Shown here: positions 26,520 to 39,862 of the stretch, piece by piece
Layout: each line of letters starts with the position of its first letter
Numbering within the stretch: position 1 is the stretch's first letter
Origin: Myxococcales bacterium
GTDB taxonomy: Bacteria > Myxococcota_A > Bradymonadia > UBA7976 > UBA1532
NCBI GenBank assembly: GCA_020633465.1
Contig: JACKDN010000007.1
Span: 186,001 to 250,000 of the forward strand
DNA length: 64,000 bases
Reading direction: 5' to 3'
Translations under genes and position numbers: made by a program
Notes under the pieces: generated by a model
Told to the model about the DNA's origin: nothing
The model's database searches: none
The model's input: only the letters and a program-made list of their open reading frames with translations

Positions 26520-27778
26520 GCAAGACGACGTTCCGGGCGCTGGCGTGGGCGGTGACCCTGGCGGCCCTCTCGGCCTGCGACGACGGCGGCGACGGGGCCG
26601 CCGCCGACACGGGGGGCGCGGCCGACGGCGCGCTGACCCCGCCGGACGGCGGCGCGCCGGTGGACGCCGGGCCCCTGGGTGACGGCGGCGCGCCGCCCCC
26701 GCTGACGTTGACCGCGGTGGCCGGCGATCTGACCTTCGCCGACCTGCGGGCCGACGGCAACGGCCACCTGTACAGCGCGCTGGCCGACGGATCGCAGCGG
26801 CGACGCATCACCGGGCAGCCGGGCTACTGGACGCACCACGCGGTGGGGCCCGATCCGCGCTACGTGGTCGCGGTGCGCAACGTGGACGCCGACGGCGACG
26901 GGCGGTCGGATCCCGACGGCCCGGGCGAGGTGTGGATCCTCGACGTCAAGGAGCGCCGCGAGTACCCCATCTCGCCCGAGGGCTGCGACGCCGGCATCGG
27001 CGGCGTGGGCTGGCAGACGGCGCTGACCGTCCTGTTCGCCATGGACTGCGGCGACGGCCCGTCGGCGGCGTACCTTGCGGGGCGCGACGACCGCAGCCGC
27101 GATCGCGCGCAGCTGCTGAAGGTGTCGAACCACGACGCGCCGGTGCGCGACGTGTTCCCGGCGGTCGGCACCCCGCTCTTCGCGTACGTGGTCGACGTCG
27201 AGGCCTGCGCGGGCGCGCGCTGCGTGGTCAAGCCGCAGATCTGGGTGGGCGACACCGAGGCCGGGCTGGCGTGTCAGGTGACCGACGGCGACCTGGACTT
27301 CACCGACGTGACGACGATCACCGGCGGCGGCCGGCGCGTGGGTGATCACACGCCCTCGTTCACCGGCGATCTGGCGGCGGTGGTGTTCAGCCGCAACGTG
27401 GGCGACAAGCCGGCCGGCCCCGAGGGTCACCACGACCTGTTCAGCGTCCAGGTCGATCACCGCGCGCTCTTCCGAGGCGATCCCACCTGCGCGGTGGCCG
27501 GCACGCTGACCGACCGCACGGCCAGCCTGAGCAGCGAGCGCTACCCCACGGCCGACGGCGGCGAGGCGGTGGGCGACGAGCGCTTCCCCCAGGGCAACGC
27601 GGGGCGCGCGCCGCCGACGGCGCAGCTGTTCACCGGGCAGACGCACGCGGGCGCGGGCACCAGCGCGGTGTACTGGGAGGACGCCGCGGGCAACCGGGTG
27701 GCGGTGACCTCGCCGACCGGCCGCGCGGGCTACGGCCGGTGGATCGTGACCGAGTACGTGCTGGGCGGCGAGCGCTGA
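26516..27778 (+). CDS. TolB/WD40-like beta-propeller lipoprotein
   Basis: The 420-residue lipoprotein (lipobox ALSAC) has an Asp/Gly/Pro/Ala-rich linker to about residue 60, then a propeller-like body with blades such as GNGHLYSALADGSQRRRI and YVVAVRNVDADGDGRSD. A DxDxDG loop in the latter may bind calcium. It starts in an ATGA overlap with the previous gene, with GAGGGG before it, so it is translationally coupled. The role is unknown; propeller lipoproteins of this type are often periplasmic binding or scaffold proteins. Confidence 0.65.
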   Translation: MSKTTFRALAWAVTLAALSACDDGGDGAAADTGGAADGALTPPDGGAPVDAGPLGDGGAPPPLTLTAVAGDLTFADLRADGNGHLYSALADGSQRRRITGQPGYWTHHAVGPDPRYVVAVRNVDADGDGRSDPDGPGEVWILDVKERREYPISPEGCDAGIGGVGWQTALTVLFAMDCGDGPSAAYLAGRDDRSRDRAQLLKVSNHDAPVRDVFPAVGTPLFAYVVDVEACAGARCVVKPQIWVGDTEAGLACQVTDGDLDFTDVTTITGGGRRVGDHTPSFTGDLAAVVFSRNVGDKPAGPEGHHDLFSVQVDHRALFRGDPTCAVAGTLTDRTASLSSERYPTADGGEAVGDERFPQGNAGRAPPTAQLFTGQTHAGAGTSAVYWEDAAGNRVAVTSPTGRAGYGRWIVTEYVLGGER

Positions 27779-27784
27779 CCGCCG

Positions 27785-28498
27785 TCAGCGCGCGGCCGGG
27801 CGCTCCATGGCGCGGAAGATCAGGTGGACGCGCTCGAGGTGATAGTCCGCGGCGCTGCCCGCGGCGTCGTTGTTGTAGATGAACAGCCGCAGCGTGCGCG
27901 CCTCGCCCTCCTCGGCCGGCGGCGGCAGCAGCGGCGTCAGGTTCCAGCTCTCGCGGCGGCGCCCGCCGTCCTCGCCGCGCGGCGGGGCGTAGCGGCCGGC
28001 GAGGGGCGTGTCGCCCACCACCATCGTCACGAAGCAGGGGCCGGCGCCCGCCCCCGGGCCATGGGTGATCTCGAGCTCGGCCTCGCGCGCGGTCGGCGGC
28101 AAGGCGAACACCACCTCGAGGCCGGCGCCCGGGGCGAACGCGAAGGCGCCGTCGATGGGCCGCGCCTCGCCCTGGATGCGGGTCTGGGCGGCCTCGGACG
28201 CGCGCACCCGCCCCGCGTCGAGCTCGACGATCAGCGCCTGGTGCTCGCCGATGCGCAGCGGGGGCTGCTCGAGCACCACGCCCTCGCCGCCCTGCCGCGT
28301 CTGACAGCTGCGCGCGTCCTGGTCGCAGCGATCGAGGCAGCGCCGGGGATCCTCCAGCTGCTCGCAGCGGGCGCGGCACCGCGCGCGCTCGGTCTCGCAC
28401 GCGCCGGTGTAGAACCCGAGCCCCGGCGAGCCCGCGCAGCCGGCCGCCCACGCGGCCCAGAGCGCCCACCACCCCACCACCCAGCCTCGCCGCACCAT
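27785..28498 (-). CDS. cysteine-rich lipoprotein of unknown function
   Basis: The 237-residue lipoprotein has a Trp-rich signal (ALWAAWAAGC) and a block of seven cysteines between about residues 34 and 65 (CETERARCRARCEQ, CLDRCDQDARSC). A beta-rich region follows that resembles a carbohydrate-binding or jelly-roll fold (WNLTPLLPP, LRLFIYNNDA). It faces the preceding gene tail-to-tail, 6 bp apart. The ATG at 28498 was chosen for the signal peptide; the ribosome-binding site is weak. I do not recognise the family. Confidence 0.65.
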   Translation of the reverse strand: MVRRGWVVGWWALWAAWAAGCAGSPGLGFYTGACETERARCRARCEQLEDPRRCLDRCDQDARSCQTRQGGEGVVLEQPPLRIGEHQALIVELDAGRVRASEAAQTRIQGEARPIDGAFAFAPGAGLEVVFALPPTAREAELEITHGPGAGAGPCFVTMVVGDTPLAGRYAPPRGEDGGRRRESWNLTPLLPPPAEEGEARTLRLFIYNNDAAGSAADYHLERVHLIFRAMERPAAR

Positions 28499-28632
28499 CG
28501 GCCTGCCCCATGCCCCGGCGTCGGTCGCGCGGTCGGGGCCCCTCGCGGCGCACGCTCCGCTCGCTGCCTCGCTGCGCAACCCTCTCCCCCGCGGCTCTGC
28601 TACCCTGCGGCATTCTGGACCACGGAGGCTCC

Positions 28633-29967
28633 ATGGGGAAGGTGGCAGTCCTGCTGGGCACCCTGATCGCCGTCGGCGGGGTGGCCCACGCCCACTTCGG
28701 CGAGCCGCGCGTCGCCGAGGTGCGCTTCCCGCCGGCGCGCGGCGGCGAAGCCTGGCTGGTGATCGACAACGTCGGGCTGGTCGCCCGCGCGCCCGGTGAG
28801 GCGTGGCGCTGGCTGTGCGACGAGTCGATCACGCCCACCCCGGGCCTCAACAGCCTGGCCCCGCTGACCGCGGACGGGCGCGGCTGGGTGGCCGCCACCC
28901 ACGCGGGCGCGTTCCGCACGGCCGACGACGGCTGCACCTTCGAGGCCGTCCCCGGGACGCTCACCGAGCACGTCGTCGCCCTGCTGTCGCCGGATCCCAC
29001 GGCCGCGGGCGCGGCCCTGCTGGGCACGCAGACCATCGGCCTCGCCAACGACGTCTTCCGCACCACCGACGGCGGCGCCACCTGGACGCCCGCCGGCCTG
29101 GCCCTCGAGGGGCGCGTCCGATCGCTGGTACGCGCGTCGGCCGACGCCGACGTCGTCTATGTCGGGCACACCCGCGGCGTCCTGCGCAGCGACGACGGCG
29201 GCGTCACCTTCGCGCCGATCATGACCGGCCCGACCGACGATCCCGCCGACGCCGAGGACTTCCGCTTCCTCGCGACCCACCCGGCCGACGCCCGGGACGT
29301 CTTCGCGGTCGTCGAGGCCTTCCCCGACTCGAGCCTGGTGCGCAGCCGGGACGGCGGCCTCACCTGGGCCACCGTGGGGGTCTTCGGCGACGTGCCCGAC
29401 GGCCTGGTGTTTCTCGGCGACGGCCAGCAGGCGGTGTTGGCCACGCCCTTCGACGGCCTGCACCGCTCGGACGACGGCGGCGACACCTGGCATCGCGTGC
29501 CCTCGCCGGCCGCCGCCGTGCTGAGCTGCCTGACCCGCGAGCCGGCCACCGGCCGCCTGTGGTCCTGCGCCCGCGGCGCGGCCGCGCCGTGGCTGGTGGG
29601 CTCGTCCGACGACGGCGGCGAGACCTGGCGCCCCGAGCTGCTCACCTTCGCCGATCTGGACGGCCGCTGGGCCTGCCCGGCGGGCACGCCCGGCGCGACG
29701 ACCTGCGCCCGCGCCTGCGACCGATCCACCGACGCCAACTGCAGCGCGCCGCCCCTCGACGGCGGCCTCCTGGGGCCGGACGCGACGCCCACCAGCCGCG
29801 ACGCGGGCCTCGACGCCTTCGGCGGCCGCGACGCCACGCCGGACGCGCCCGAGCGAGCCGCCAGCGACGACGGCTGCGCGCAGCCCGGGGCCCCCGCCGG
29901 CGCCCCCTGGGCCCTGCTCGCCCTGGTGGCGCTCGGCGCGGTCGTCGCGCGCCGCTTTGCTACCTGA
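28633..29967 (+). CDS. BNR/sialidase-like repeat protein with MYXO-CTERM-like tail
   Basis: The 444-residue protein has a signal peptide (LLGTLIAVGGVAHA) and about five BNR-type Asp-box repeats (S/T-x-DGG-x-T-W), e.g. RTTDGGATWTP, RSRDGGLTWA, RSDDGGDTWHR and GSSDDGGETWRP, so it should fold as a secreted beta-propeller. The C-terminus is an Asp/Ala/Pro linker, then Cys, a hydrophobic helix and Arg-Arg (GCAQPGAPAGAPWALLALVA...RR), which matches the MYXO-CTERM sorting tail. Surface anchoring after processing is therefore likely. GGAGG precedes the ATG. The catalytic residues of true sialidases are not evident. Confidence 0.78.
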   Translation: MGKVAVLLGTLIAVGGVAHAHFGEPRVAEVRFPPARGGEAWLVIDNVGLVARAPGEAWRWLCDESITPTPGLNSLAPLTADGRGWVAATHAGAFRTADDGCTFEAVPGTLTEHVVALLSPDPTAAGAALLGTQTIGLANDVFRTTDGGATWTPAGLALEGRVRSLVRASADADVVYVGHTRGVLRSDDGGVTFAPIMTGPTDDPADAEDFRFLATHPADARDVFAVVEAFPDSSLVRSRDGGLTWATVGVFGDVPDGLVFLGDGQQAVLATPFDGLHRSDDGGDTWHRVPSPAAAVLSCLTREPATGRLWSCARGAAAPWLVGSSDDGGETWRPELLTFADLDGRWACPAGTPGATTCARACDRSTDANCSAPPLDGGLLGPDATPTSRDAGLDAFGGRDATPDAPERAASDDGCAQPGAPAGAPWALLALVALGAVVARRFAT

Positions 29968-29992
29968 GCGGTCGGTTCGACATCCTGTCTTC

Positions 29993-32900
29993 GTGCAGGA
30001 TCTCACCCTTCCCTCTTCGCGCGGCGCCGCTGGACGCGCGCCCCGCCGGCCGCCGCGCCTGCTCCTGGCGCTGTGCGCGCTGCCGCTGCTGGTGGCCTGC
30101 GGCGCCACCCCCCGCCGCCCGCCGCCCGCCCCGCCGCCCACGCCCGAGGCGCGCGCCGAGGCCTGCCTGGCCGCCGTCGAGGCAGACGCCGCCGATCACG
30201 CCGCCCACGCGTGCCTGCGCGAGGCGCTGATCCGCGCGGGCCGCCACGCCGAGCTCTCGGGCCTGCTGCGCGACGCGGCCGCCGCGCGGCCCGCCGATCC
30301 CCTGCCCGCCTACTTCCTCGCCCGCGCCCTGGCCCGCCGCGCGCCCGCCGACGCCGAGGCGGCGCTCGACCGCTGCGCCGAGCGTGATCCGAGCTCGCCC
30401 TGGTGTCCCTTCGGTCGGGCGGTGATGGCCTTCGAGGCCGCCCGCCTCGACGAGGCGCTCGATCGGGTGCTGCGCGCGCGGGCCCGAGCGCCGCGCGAGC
30501 CCGAGATCGCCGCCCTCGAGGCGCAGATCCGGGCCGGGCTGGACGAGGTGGGCCGCGCCCGCCTGCTGATCGAGGATCTCACCGCCCGCGCGCCCACCGT
30601 GCCCGCGGTGCAGCTCGCGGCCTCCACGGTGCGCCTGGCCGCGGGCGACGCCGACGGGCGCGCGCCGCCGCCGACGCCGCCGCGCGGCTCGCGCCGGACG
30701 CCGCCGAGCCCCCCGAGGCCCTGGCGCGCGTGTCGCTGCTGTTGGGGGACGATCTGGGCGCCGCCCGCCAGCTTCAGGCCGCGGTCGCCGCCGATCCTGC
30801 CTTCGTTCGCCCCCGGCGGTCGCTCGCCAACCTGCAGCTGGCCCTCGGCCGCGCCGAGACGGCCATCGATCACCTCGAGGTGCTGCGCCGCGCCGCCCCC
30901 GACGATCCGGCGACGACGCGCACGCTGGGCGTGGCGCTGCTGCAGGCGGGGGACGCGCAGCGCGCGCTCGCTTGGGCCGACGCGGCGCTCTCGCTGTCGC
31001 CCGACGATCGCGAGGCGCTCACCCTGCGCGCCCGGGCACTGATCCACCTGGGCGAGGTCGAGGCGGGCCTGGCCCTGCGCCCGCTGCTGTACGACGATCC
31101 GGTCGAGGGGCCGGCGCGCCGCGTGGCCGTCGCCGAGGCGCTCGACGCCGCCGGGGACGCCGCCCGCGCCGAGGCCGAGTTCGCGGCCGGCGTCGCCGCC
31201 CACCCCGACGACGCCCGGCTCTGGCGCGCCTACGGCTTGTGGGCCGTCGGCGAGGGCCAGCTGCAGCGCGGCGCGTCGCTGCTGCGCCAGGGCACCCGCG
31301 CCGCGCCCGGCGACGCGACCCTGCACGCCATCCTGGCCGACGTGCTCGAGCGCCTCGAGGACACCGACGGTGCGCGCGCGGCCCGGCTCGAGGCGGCCCG
31401 CCTGGCGCCGAACGATCCCGACCACCCCGACGAGGTGGCCCGCCTCGACCTGCAGGCCGGGCAGGTGGAGCGGGCCCTGTCGCGCTGGCACGCGGTGGTC
31501 GACCGCTTCCCGGGGGCCGAGCGCGCGCTGCAGCGCCTGGCCGACGCCTACCGCGCGCTCGATCGGCCCGCCGAGGCCATCCCGGTGCTCGAGCGCCTGC
31601 GGGCGCGCCGGCCCGACGATCCGGCGGTGCGCGCGCAGCTGGGCGAGACGTTGTTGATGGCGCGCCGCAAGGGCGCCGCGGTCGAGCACCTGCAGGCGGC
31701 GCTGGCCGCCGGCGCCGATCCCCTGCGCTATCGACCGCTGCTGGCGACCGCCCTCGCCGACACCGGGCAGATCGACGCCGCCGAGGCCCTGTTCGCCGAG
31801 GCGCTGCGCGACGATCCGGGCAACCGACCCCTGCGGCTCACCTTCGCCGCGTTCCGCGAGATGCGCGGCGACCGGGACGGCGCCGCGGCCCTTTACCGCG
31901 AGCAGCTCGCGCGCGATCCCACCGACACCGACGCGCGCGCCGGCCTGAGCCGCACGCTGGGCGCCGAGGCCGCGGCCGCCGCGCTGGCCCGGGGCGGGGT
32001 CGCCGCGGCGGAGGCCGATCCCGCGCTGCGGGCGCTGGCCGCGCGCGTGCCCCCCGGCGACAGCCGCATGGGCACGGTGCTGCGCGACGAGCGCTACGTC
32101 ACCATCGACGCCCGCGGCGTGGCCGCGGTTCGGCACGTGCGCTCCGTGCTGGTGCAGCACCCCGCGGGCGTCGAGCGCTACGGGGTGGCGCGGGTGCCCT
32201 TCCACGCCGACCACCCGCCCACGGTGGTGCGCGCCCGCACCCTGACCCCCGACGGCGCCGAGGTGCCGGTGGACGACGCGCACCGGGGGGTCGACGACCC
32301 CTACGCGGGGACGCCCCTGCGCGGCGACGCGCGCCAGCTGCGCCTCGAGTTCCAGCGCGTGGAGCCGGGGGCCATCGTCGACTACGAGGTGATCAGCCCC
32401 CGGCCCCACCCCGACGTGGTGGGCGCGTGGTGGGACGCCTACGTGCTGGGCAACGCCGATCCCACGGTGCAGGCGCGCTACGCGCTGGATCTGCCGATCG
32501 ACGCCCCGCGGCACGTGCGCGCCCGGTCGATGCCCGATCCCCGCGAGGTGGTCGCCGGCGACCGGCGCGTGCTGACCTGGGAGGCCGCCGATCTGCCCGC
32601 CTACCGGCCCGAGGACGCCGCCCGGGCCGAGGTGCCCGCCGTGCAGGCCGCCAGCGTCGCGTCCTGGCGCGAGGTCGACGCCTGGTATCACGCCCTCTTC
32701 GCGCCGCGCAGCCGGGCGACCCCGACGGTCGCCGCCCGCGCCGAGGCGCTCACCCGGGGCCTGAAGGATCGCCGCGCCCGCGTCGCCGCCATCTACGGCT
32801 TCGTCGAGCAGCACGTGCGCTACCTGGGCATCGAGTTCGGCATCGGCGCCTACCAGCCCCGCCCGGCGGACGGGACGCTGGCGCAGGCGCGCGGCGACTG

Positions 32901-34653
32901 CAAGGACATGACCGCGCTGATGGTGGCGATGCTCGACGCGGTGGGCATCGAGGCGCACCCGGCGCTCATCCGGCCCGCCGATCAGGGGCCCTTCGACACC
33001 CAGCACGCCTCGCCCGGCCAGTTCAGCCACGTGCTGCTCTACGTGCCCGATCCCGACGGTGATCTGTGGCTCGACGCGACGGCCGGGCTGGGCACGCTGA
33101 CCGCCGTGCCCTCGGTGCTGCGCGGCCAGCCGGCCCTGGTGGTGAACGGCCGCGGGGGCGAGCTGCGCACCGTGCCGCTGGGCGATCCGGGCGCGCACAC
33201 CATGATCGAGACGGTGACCTACGACCTGAACGCCACCGGCGGGGGGCGCCTGCGCAGCGTGTTGGCGCTGAAGGGCGATCTGGCCGGCAGCCTGCGTCAG
33301 CGGCTGAGGCCGCTCGAGCCGGCGGCGCGGGATCTGCTGCTTCGGGCGCCGGGCTTCCTCCTGGGCGACGAGCGGCGGCCGGCCGAGGTGACGATCGAGG
33401 GCGTCGACGATCCGCGCGCGGCGCTCGCCGTGCAGTCGTGGGAGCAGAGCGAGGATCTGGTGGCCGTGCGCCTCGACGGCGCGCTGGTGGTGCCCTTCGG
33501 CCTCTCGTTGTTCACCCGCGGGCCGCTGCACGTGCTGGGCGCCGGCGCCCACCTGGCCACCCCCCGCGTGTTCGAGCGGCGCCTCGTGCTGCGCCCGCCG
33601 CCCGGCTACACCTTCGACTGGGCGCCGGTGCGCCACCGCGTCGAGCAGGGGCCGGTCACCTTCACGGTCGAGGAGCACCGAGCGCCGGGCCAGACCACCG
33701 TGGTGTCGCGCCTGCGCATCAACGCGCGGCGCGGCGGCAGCGACGATCACGACGATCTGATGGCGGTGGCCCGCGAGGTGCGCGACGCGCTCGAGCAGCC
33801 GCTGGCGATGCGGCCGGGGCCCGACTTCGACCGCGTCGCGCTGCTGAGCGCGGTGGTCGAGGAGCGCCCCGGCGACGCCCGGCTGAAGATGCTGCTGGGC
33901 CGGACGCTGCTGGACGGCGGCCGCACGCACGAGGCGGTGGACGTGCTGAGCGAGGCCGCCGAGGCGGCGCCCGAGGATCCCGCCATCCAGTCGCTGCTGA
34001 TCACGGCGCTGCTGCGGGCCGACGACGTGGGGCGCGCCGAGGAGCCGCTGCGCCGGCTGGCCGCGCGCGAAGACGCGCCCCCCGAGGTGTTCCGGCTGCT
34101 GGCGGCGATGCTGATGGAGGACGAGCGCACGGGCGCCGCGGTCGACGTGCTGCAGGCCGGCCGCGCGCGACACCCCCAGGACACCGGGCTGGCGCGCCGG
34201 CTGGCGTCGGCGCTGGCGGTGCAGGGCAAGCCCGCCGAGGCCTTGCAGATCGCCCGCGACCTGGTCGCGGCGCGCCCCGACGACGGCGCCGTGCACGCGC
34301 TGCTGGGCGACGTGGCCAACGAGCTGGGTGATCGCCCCGCGGCGGCCGCGGCGTACCGCGACGCGCTGCGCCTCGTGCCCGATCAGCCCACGGTGCTGAA
34401 CAACCTCGCCTGGACCCTGCGCGACGATCCGGCGGCCATCGAAGAGGCGCTGGCGCTGGCGACGCGGGCGGTGATGCTCGATCCCCAGAGCGACTCGGCG
34501 TGGGACACGCTGGCCGAGCTGCGCTGGCGCGCGGGCGACACGGCCGCCGCCATCGAAGCCATCGAGCACGCGCTGGCCATCGACTCGGCCCAGCGCGCCC
34601 TGTACCAGCAGCGCCTCGAGAAGTACCGCGGCGGGGCGCCGCCCGCGCCGTGA
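29993..34653 (+). CDS. TPR, DUF3857 and transglutaminase-like lipoprotein (frameshifted)
   Basis: A GTG at 29993 starts a lipoprotein signal (LLLALCALPLLVAC). The frame then changes once near 30660 and continues to 34653, giving about 1550 residues. Order: TPR repeats to about residue 660, a DUF3857 domain (RDERYVTIDARGVAAVRHVR), and a transglutaminase-like core with the catalytic Cys motif RGDCKDMTALM. The presumed His lies in QFSHVLLYV and the Asp in DLWLDATAG. More TPR repeats follow (QPTVLNNLAWTLRDD). This is a known domain pairing in exported proteins, but the length and two TPR arrays are unusual. Substrates are unknown. The start is the weakest part, because no clear Shine-Dalgarno precedes the GTG. 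Confidence 0.8.
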
Positions 34654-34659
34654 TCCGGA

Positions 34660-35649
34660 TCAGTCGAAGGCGCCGCGCGTCGCGGCCCAGGCCAGGGCCA
34701 GCGCCAACACCAGCGCGGGCGCCCACGCCGCCAACCACGGGGCCATGAAGCCCGCCCGAGCGCTCAGCTCGCCCACCCGCAGCAGCCAGTAGGCCGCCGC
34801 CACCGCGGGCGCCCGCGCCCGCGACGGCGCGCGCGGCGCCGAAGCGGGCCCCGAGCACCGCGCCCAGCAGCGCCCAGGCGGGCGCCATGGCCGGCAGCGC
34901 GCGGCGGCGATGCCGGGTGAAGCGGCCGTGGGCCGTCGCCGGCAGCTCGGCCGAGGGTCGATCGTTCGGCGGCCCGAACATGCCCAGCCGCCGCCGCAGC
35001 GCCGCGTCGTCGAGGTCGAGCTGCGCCTCCCCCGCGCGGACGCGCAGGCGCGGGGCCCCACAGCCAGGCGTGGTCGAGCGCCACGCGCCAGGTGGACGCG
35101 GCGCCCGCGCGCAGCGCCAGCGCGTCGGCGCGCAGGACCGTCGGGGCCGCTCGGCGTGGGCAGCACCGCCCACACCTGACCGCCGCCGCGGCGGGCGACG
35201 CCGCCGCCGGGCAGCGCGACCGTCCCCTCGGCGGCGGCGAGCTGGTGCGCGGCGGCGCCCTGCAGCACGCCGCCCAACTCGCGCACCGCCCGGGGCACCG
35301 GGCCCTGGGCCAGCCAGCCCGCGGCCAGACCCAGGCCCACGCCCAGCAGCGCGGCCGGCGCGTACCGGCGCAGGGGCGAAGCGCCGAGCGCGCTCCAGGC
35401 CAGGCCGGCCCCCTCGGCGCGCTGACGCCCGTAGACCAGCCCGCTGGCGACCAGCGCGACCAGGGGAAGCGCCGCCTCGAGCAGCACCAGGGCGGCCAGG
35501 CCCAGCGCGCGGGGCCAGCCGGGCGCCGGCCCGGCGGGGCCGAAGAGCAGATCGCCCACCTTCACCGCCTGCCCGCCGACGAGCACCGCGGCCAGGACCA
35601 CCCACGCCAGCAGGCTGAAGCCGAGCAGCTCGGCGAGACGACGGATCAC
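34660..35649 (-). CDS. LptF/LptG family permease (frameshifted)
   Basis: LptF and LptG are the inner-membrane permeases that lift lipopolysaccharide from the membrane. The N-terminal part has the first transmembrane helices and the coupling-helix region (AEGAGLAWSALGASPLRRY), and the end has the last helices (FMAPWLAAWAPALVLALALA). The periplasmic domain in between (RAGEAQLDLDDAALRRRLGM, NDRPSAELPATAHGRFTRH) lies in other frames, with changes near 35150, 35060 and 34840. Corrected length is about 330, slightly short for the family. The GTG start overlaps the purD stop in GTGA. The usual partner gene is not adjacent. Confidence 0.65.
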   Translation of the reverse strand: MIRRLAELLGFSLLAWVVLAAVLVGGQAVKVGDLLFGPAGPAPGWPRALGLAALVLLEAALPLVALVASGLVYGRQRAEGAGLAWSALGASPLRRYAPAALLGVGLGLAAGWLAQGPVPRAVRELGGVLQGAAAHQLAAAEGTVALPGGGVARRGGGQVWAVLPTPSGPDGPARRRAGAARGRRVHLARGARPRLAVGPRACASARGRRSSTSTTRRCGGGWACSGRRTIDPRPSCRRRPTAASPGIAAARCRPWRPPGRCWARCSGPASAPRAPSRARAPAVAAAYWLLRVGELSARAGFMAPWLAAWAPALVLALALAWAATRGAFD

Positions 35650-36913
35650 CGCGCGCGGTGCCCGATGTCGCGGCGGTAGTGCAGACCGGGCCATCGGACG
35701 CGATCGGCGGCGACGTAGCAACGGGCCAGCGCGGTCGGCAGGTCGTCGGCGGTGGCCGTCACGCCCAGCACGCGGCCGCCCGCCGTGCGCAGGGCGCCGG
35801 TCGCGTCGACGGCGGTGCCGGCGTGGTGGACGGTGACGCCCTCGACGGCGGTCGCGGCGTCGAGGCCGGTGATGGGATCGCCCAGACGCGGCGCGGCCGG
35901 ATAGCCCTCGGACGCCAGCACGACGCAGGCGGCCGCGCCCGCGCGCAGCGGCAACGGCCCGGGCGGCAGGGCGCCGTCGGCGGCCGCGGCGAAGAGGTCC
36001 GCGGCGTCGCCGGCCAGCAGCGCCAGCAGGGGCTGCGCCTCGGGATCGCCGAAGCGGACGTTGAACTCGAGCACCCGCGGGCCCTCGGCGGTCAGCATCA
36101 GCCCGGCATACAGGAAGCCGCGGAAGGGCGCGCCGCGGCGGGCCATCTCGGCCAGGACCGGCTCGAGGACCGTGCGGCGCACGGCGTCGAGCGCGTCGGC
36201 GTCGAGGCAGGCCGCCGGGGCGTAGGCGCCCATGCCGCCCGTGTTGGGCCCGGTGTCGCCCTCCCCCACCCGCTTGTGATCCTGGGCGGGCGGAAAGCAG
36301 AGCGCGCGCGTGCCGTCGCACAGCGCGATGACGCTGACCTCCTCGCCCTCGAGGCAGGCCTCGATGAGCACGGTGGCGCCGGCCGCGCCGAAGCGCTGGG
36401 CCACCATCATCTCGGCCAGGGCCGCCTCGGCGGTGGCGCGATCGGGCGCGACCACCACGCCCTTGCCCGCGGCGAGCCCGTCCGCCTTGATCACCACGGG
36501 CCCGTCGGGCAGCGCCGCGCGCGCGTCCTCGAAGCGATCGAAGGCGTGCCAGGCCGCCGTCGGCACCCCGGCGGCCTGCATCACCTGCTTGGCGAACACC
36601 TTGCTGCCTTCGAGCCGCGCGGCGTCGGCGCCCGGCCCGAGCACGCGGCGGCCGCGCGCGCGCAGGACGTCGGCCAGGCCGGCCACCAGCGGCGCCTCGG
36701 GCCCGATGACCGTGAGATCGACGTCCTCGGCGTCGGTCAGCGCGGCCAGCGCGTCGACGTCCGACGCCGCCACCGCGACGCAGCGCACGCGCGGCTCGGC
36801 GGCGATGCCCGGGTTGCCCGGCGCGACCAGCACCTCGGTAACCTGCGGCGACCGCGCCAGCGCCTGCGCCAGCGCGTGCTCGCGCCCCCCGCCCCCGACG
36901 ACCAGGCAGCGCA

Positions 36914-36914
<1 letters not shown>
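35646..36914 (-). CDS. purD: phosphoribosylamine-glycine ligase
   Basis: PurD makes glycinamide ribonucleotide in purine synthesis. The 422-residue protein has the N-terminal signature VVGGGGREHALAQAL, the ATP-grasp segments GPVVIKADGLAAGKGVVV and GEEVSVIALCDG, the family block RFGDPEAQPLL, and GEGDTGPNTGGMGAYAPA. Length is normal (about 425). The ATG overlaps the purH stop in TGATG, so it is coupled to purH, a common pairing (purHD). The stop overlaps the GTG of the LptF/G-like gene. Confidence 0.97.
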
Positions 36915-38473
<1,559 letters not shown>

Positions 38474-38532
38474 CGGAGCCTCCTCGCGCCGGCCCGCCGG
38501 ACCGTCACGCGTCGGGTGGTGAGGGCGGGCGC

Positions 38533-38561
38533 AGCATAGGAAGCGGTCGCGGGGCGGTCAA
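38533..38561 (-). promoter_or_regulatory. promoter of the purHD-lptF/G operon
   Basis: TTGACC (38556-38561) and TATGCT (38533-38538) are 17 bp apart on the minus strand, with a start near 38526 and a leader of about 50 nt. No PurR-like palindrome or purine riboswitch is visible. Confidence 0.7.
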
Positions 38562-38579
38562 CGGGCGGGATGGGGGAGC

Positions 38580-38940
<361 letters not shown>

Positions 38941-38991
38941 CCCCTCGCCTCGTGGCGCTGGCCGTGCGATCAGCGCGGACCGCCGGCTCAG

Positions 38992-39170
38992 GGCAAGGTC
39001 AAGGTCAAGGTCAAGGTCAAGGGGTGCGCGTTCGGGAGGCGCAGGAGGGGTGCGCGCCGCGCTCCACCGAGGGAAAGGTCAAGGTCAAGGTCAAGGGGTG
39101 CGCGATCGGGAGGCGCCGGAGGCGTGAGCGCCTCGCTGTACCTTTCGGGCACGGGCACGGGCACGTGCCC
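38992..39170 (-). repeat. hexamer arrays in inverse orientation (right cluster)
   Basis: The reverse complements of the left-hand hexamers appear here: GGCAAG then four GTCAAG (38992-39021), three GTCAAG (39078-39095) and three GGGCAC ending in the palindrome GGGCACGTGCCC (39147-39170). The two GTCAAG arrays are followed by a shared sequence, GGGTGCGCG(T/A)TCGGGAGGCGC. With the left cluster, the 38.58-39.17 kb stretch is an interrupted inverted repeat. The gene-free region 38474-39197 otherwise contains only the purH promoter. Confidence 0.85.
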
Positions 39171-39197
39171 GGGCGGTCCATCCCCCCGCCCCTGCCC

Positions 39198-39725
<528 letters not shown>

Positions 39726-39862
39726 CTCGCCTCCTCCGCGACGACCGCCCGGAACAGCCGGACCGGCCCCCCCGCACCCCGCCCTGATGAGTCAGCCCCC
39801 GGGCTCTCTGGATGGTGACGCGACGGACACGCCGTCGGCGGCGCGTTGTCCCACGCTCGGGA

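Noticed and set aside
30310..34569. Minus-strand open frame antisense to the TPR-transglutaminase gene
   Set aside because: Composition is biased (His, Arg, Gly, Gln) and mirrors the plus-strand codons; no recognisable fold.
34660..35649. LptF/G gene as a pseudogene
   Set aside because: Indels lie only in GC tracts, domains on both sides are intact and the family is usually essential; sequence error is more likely.
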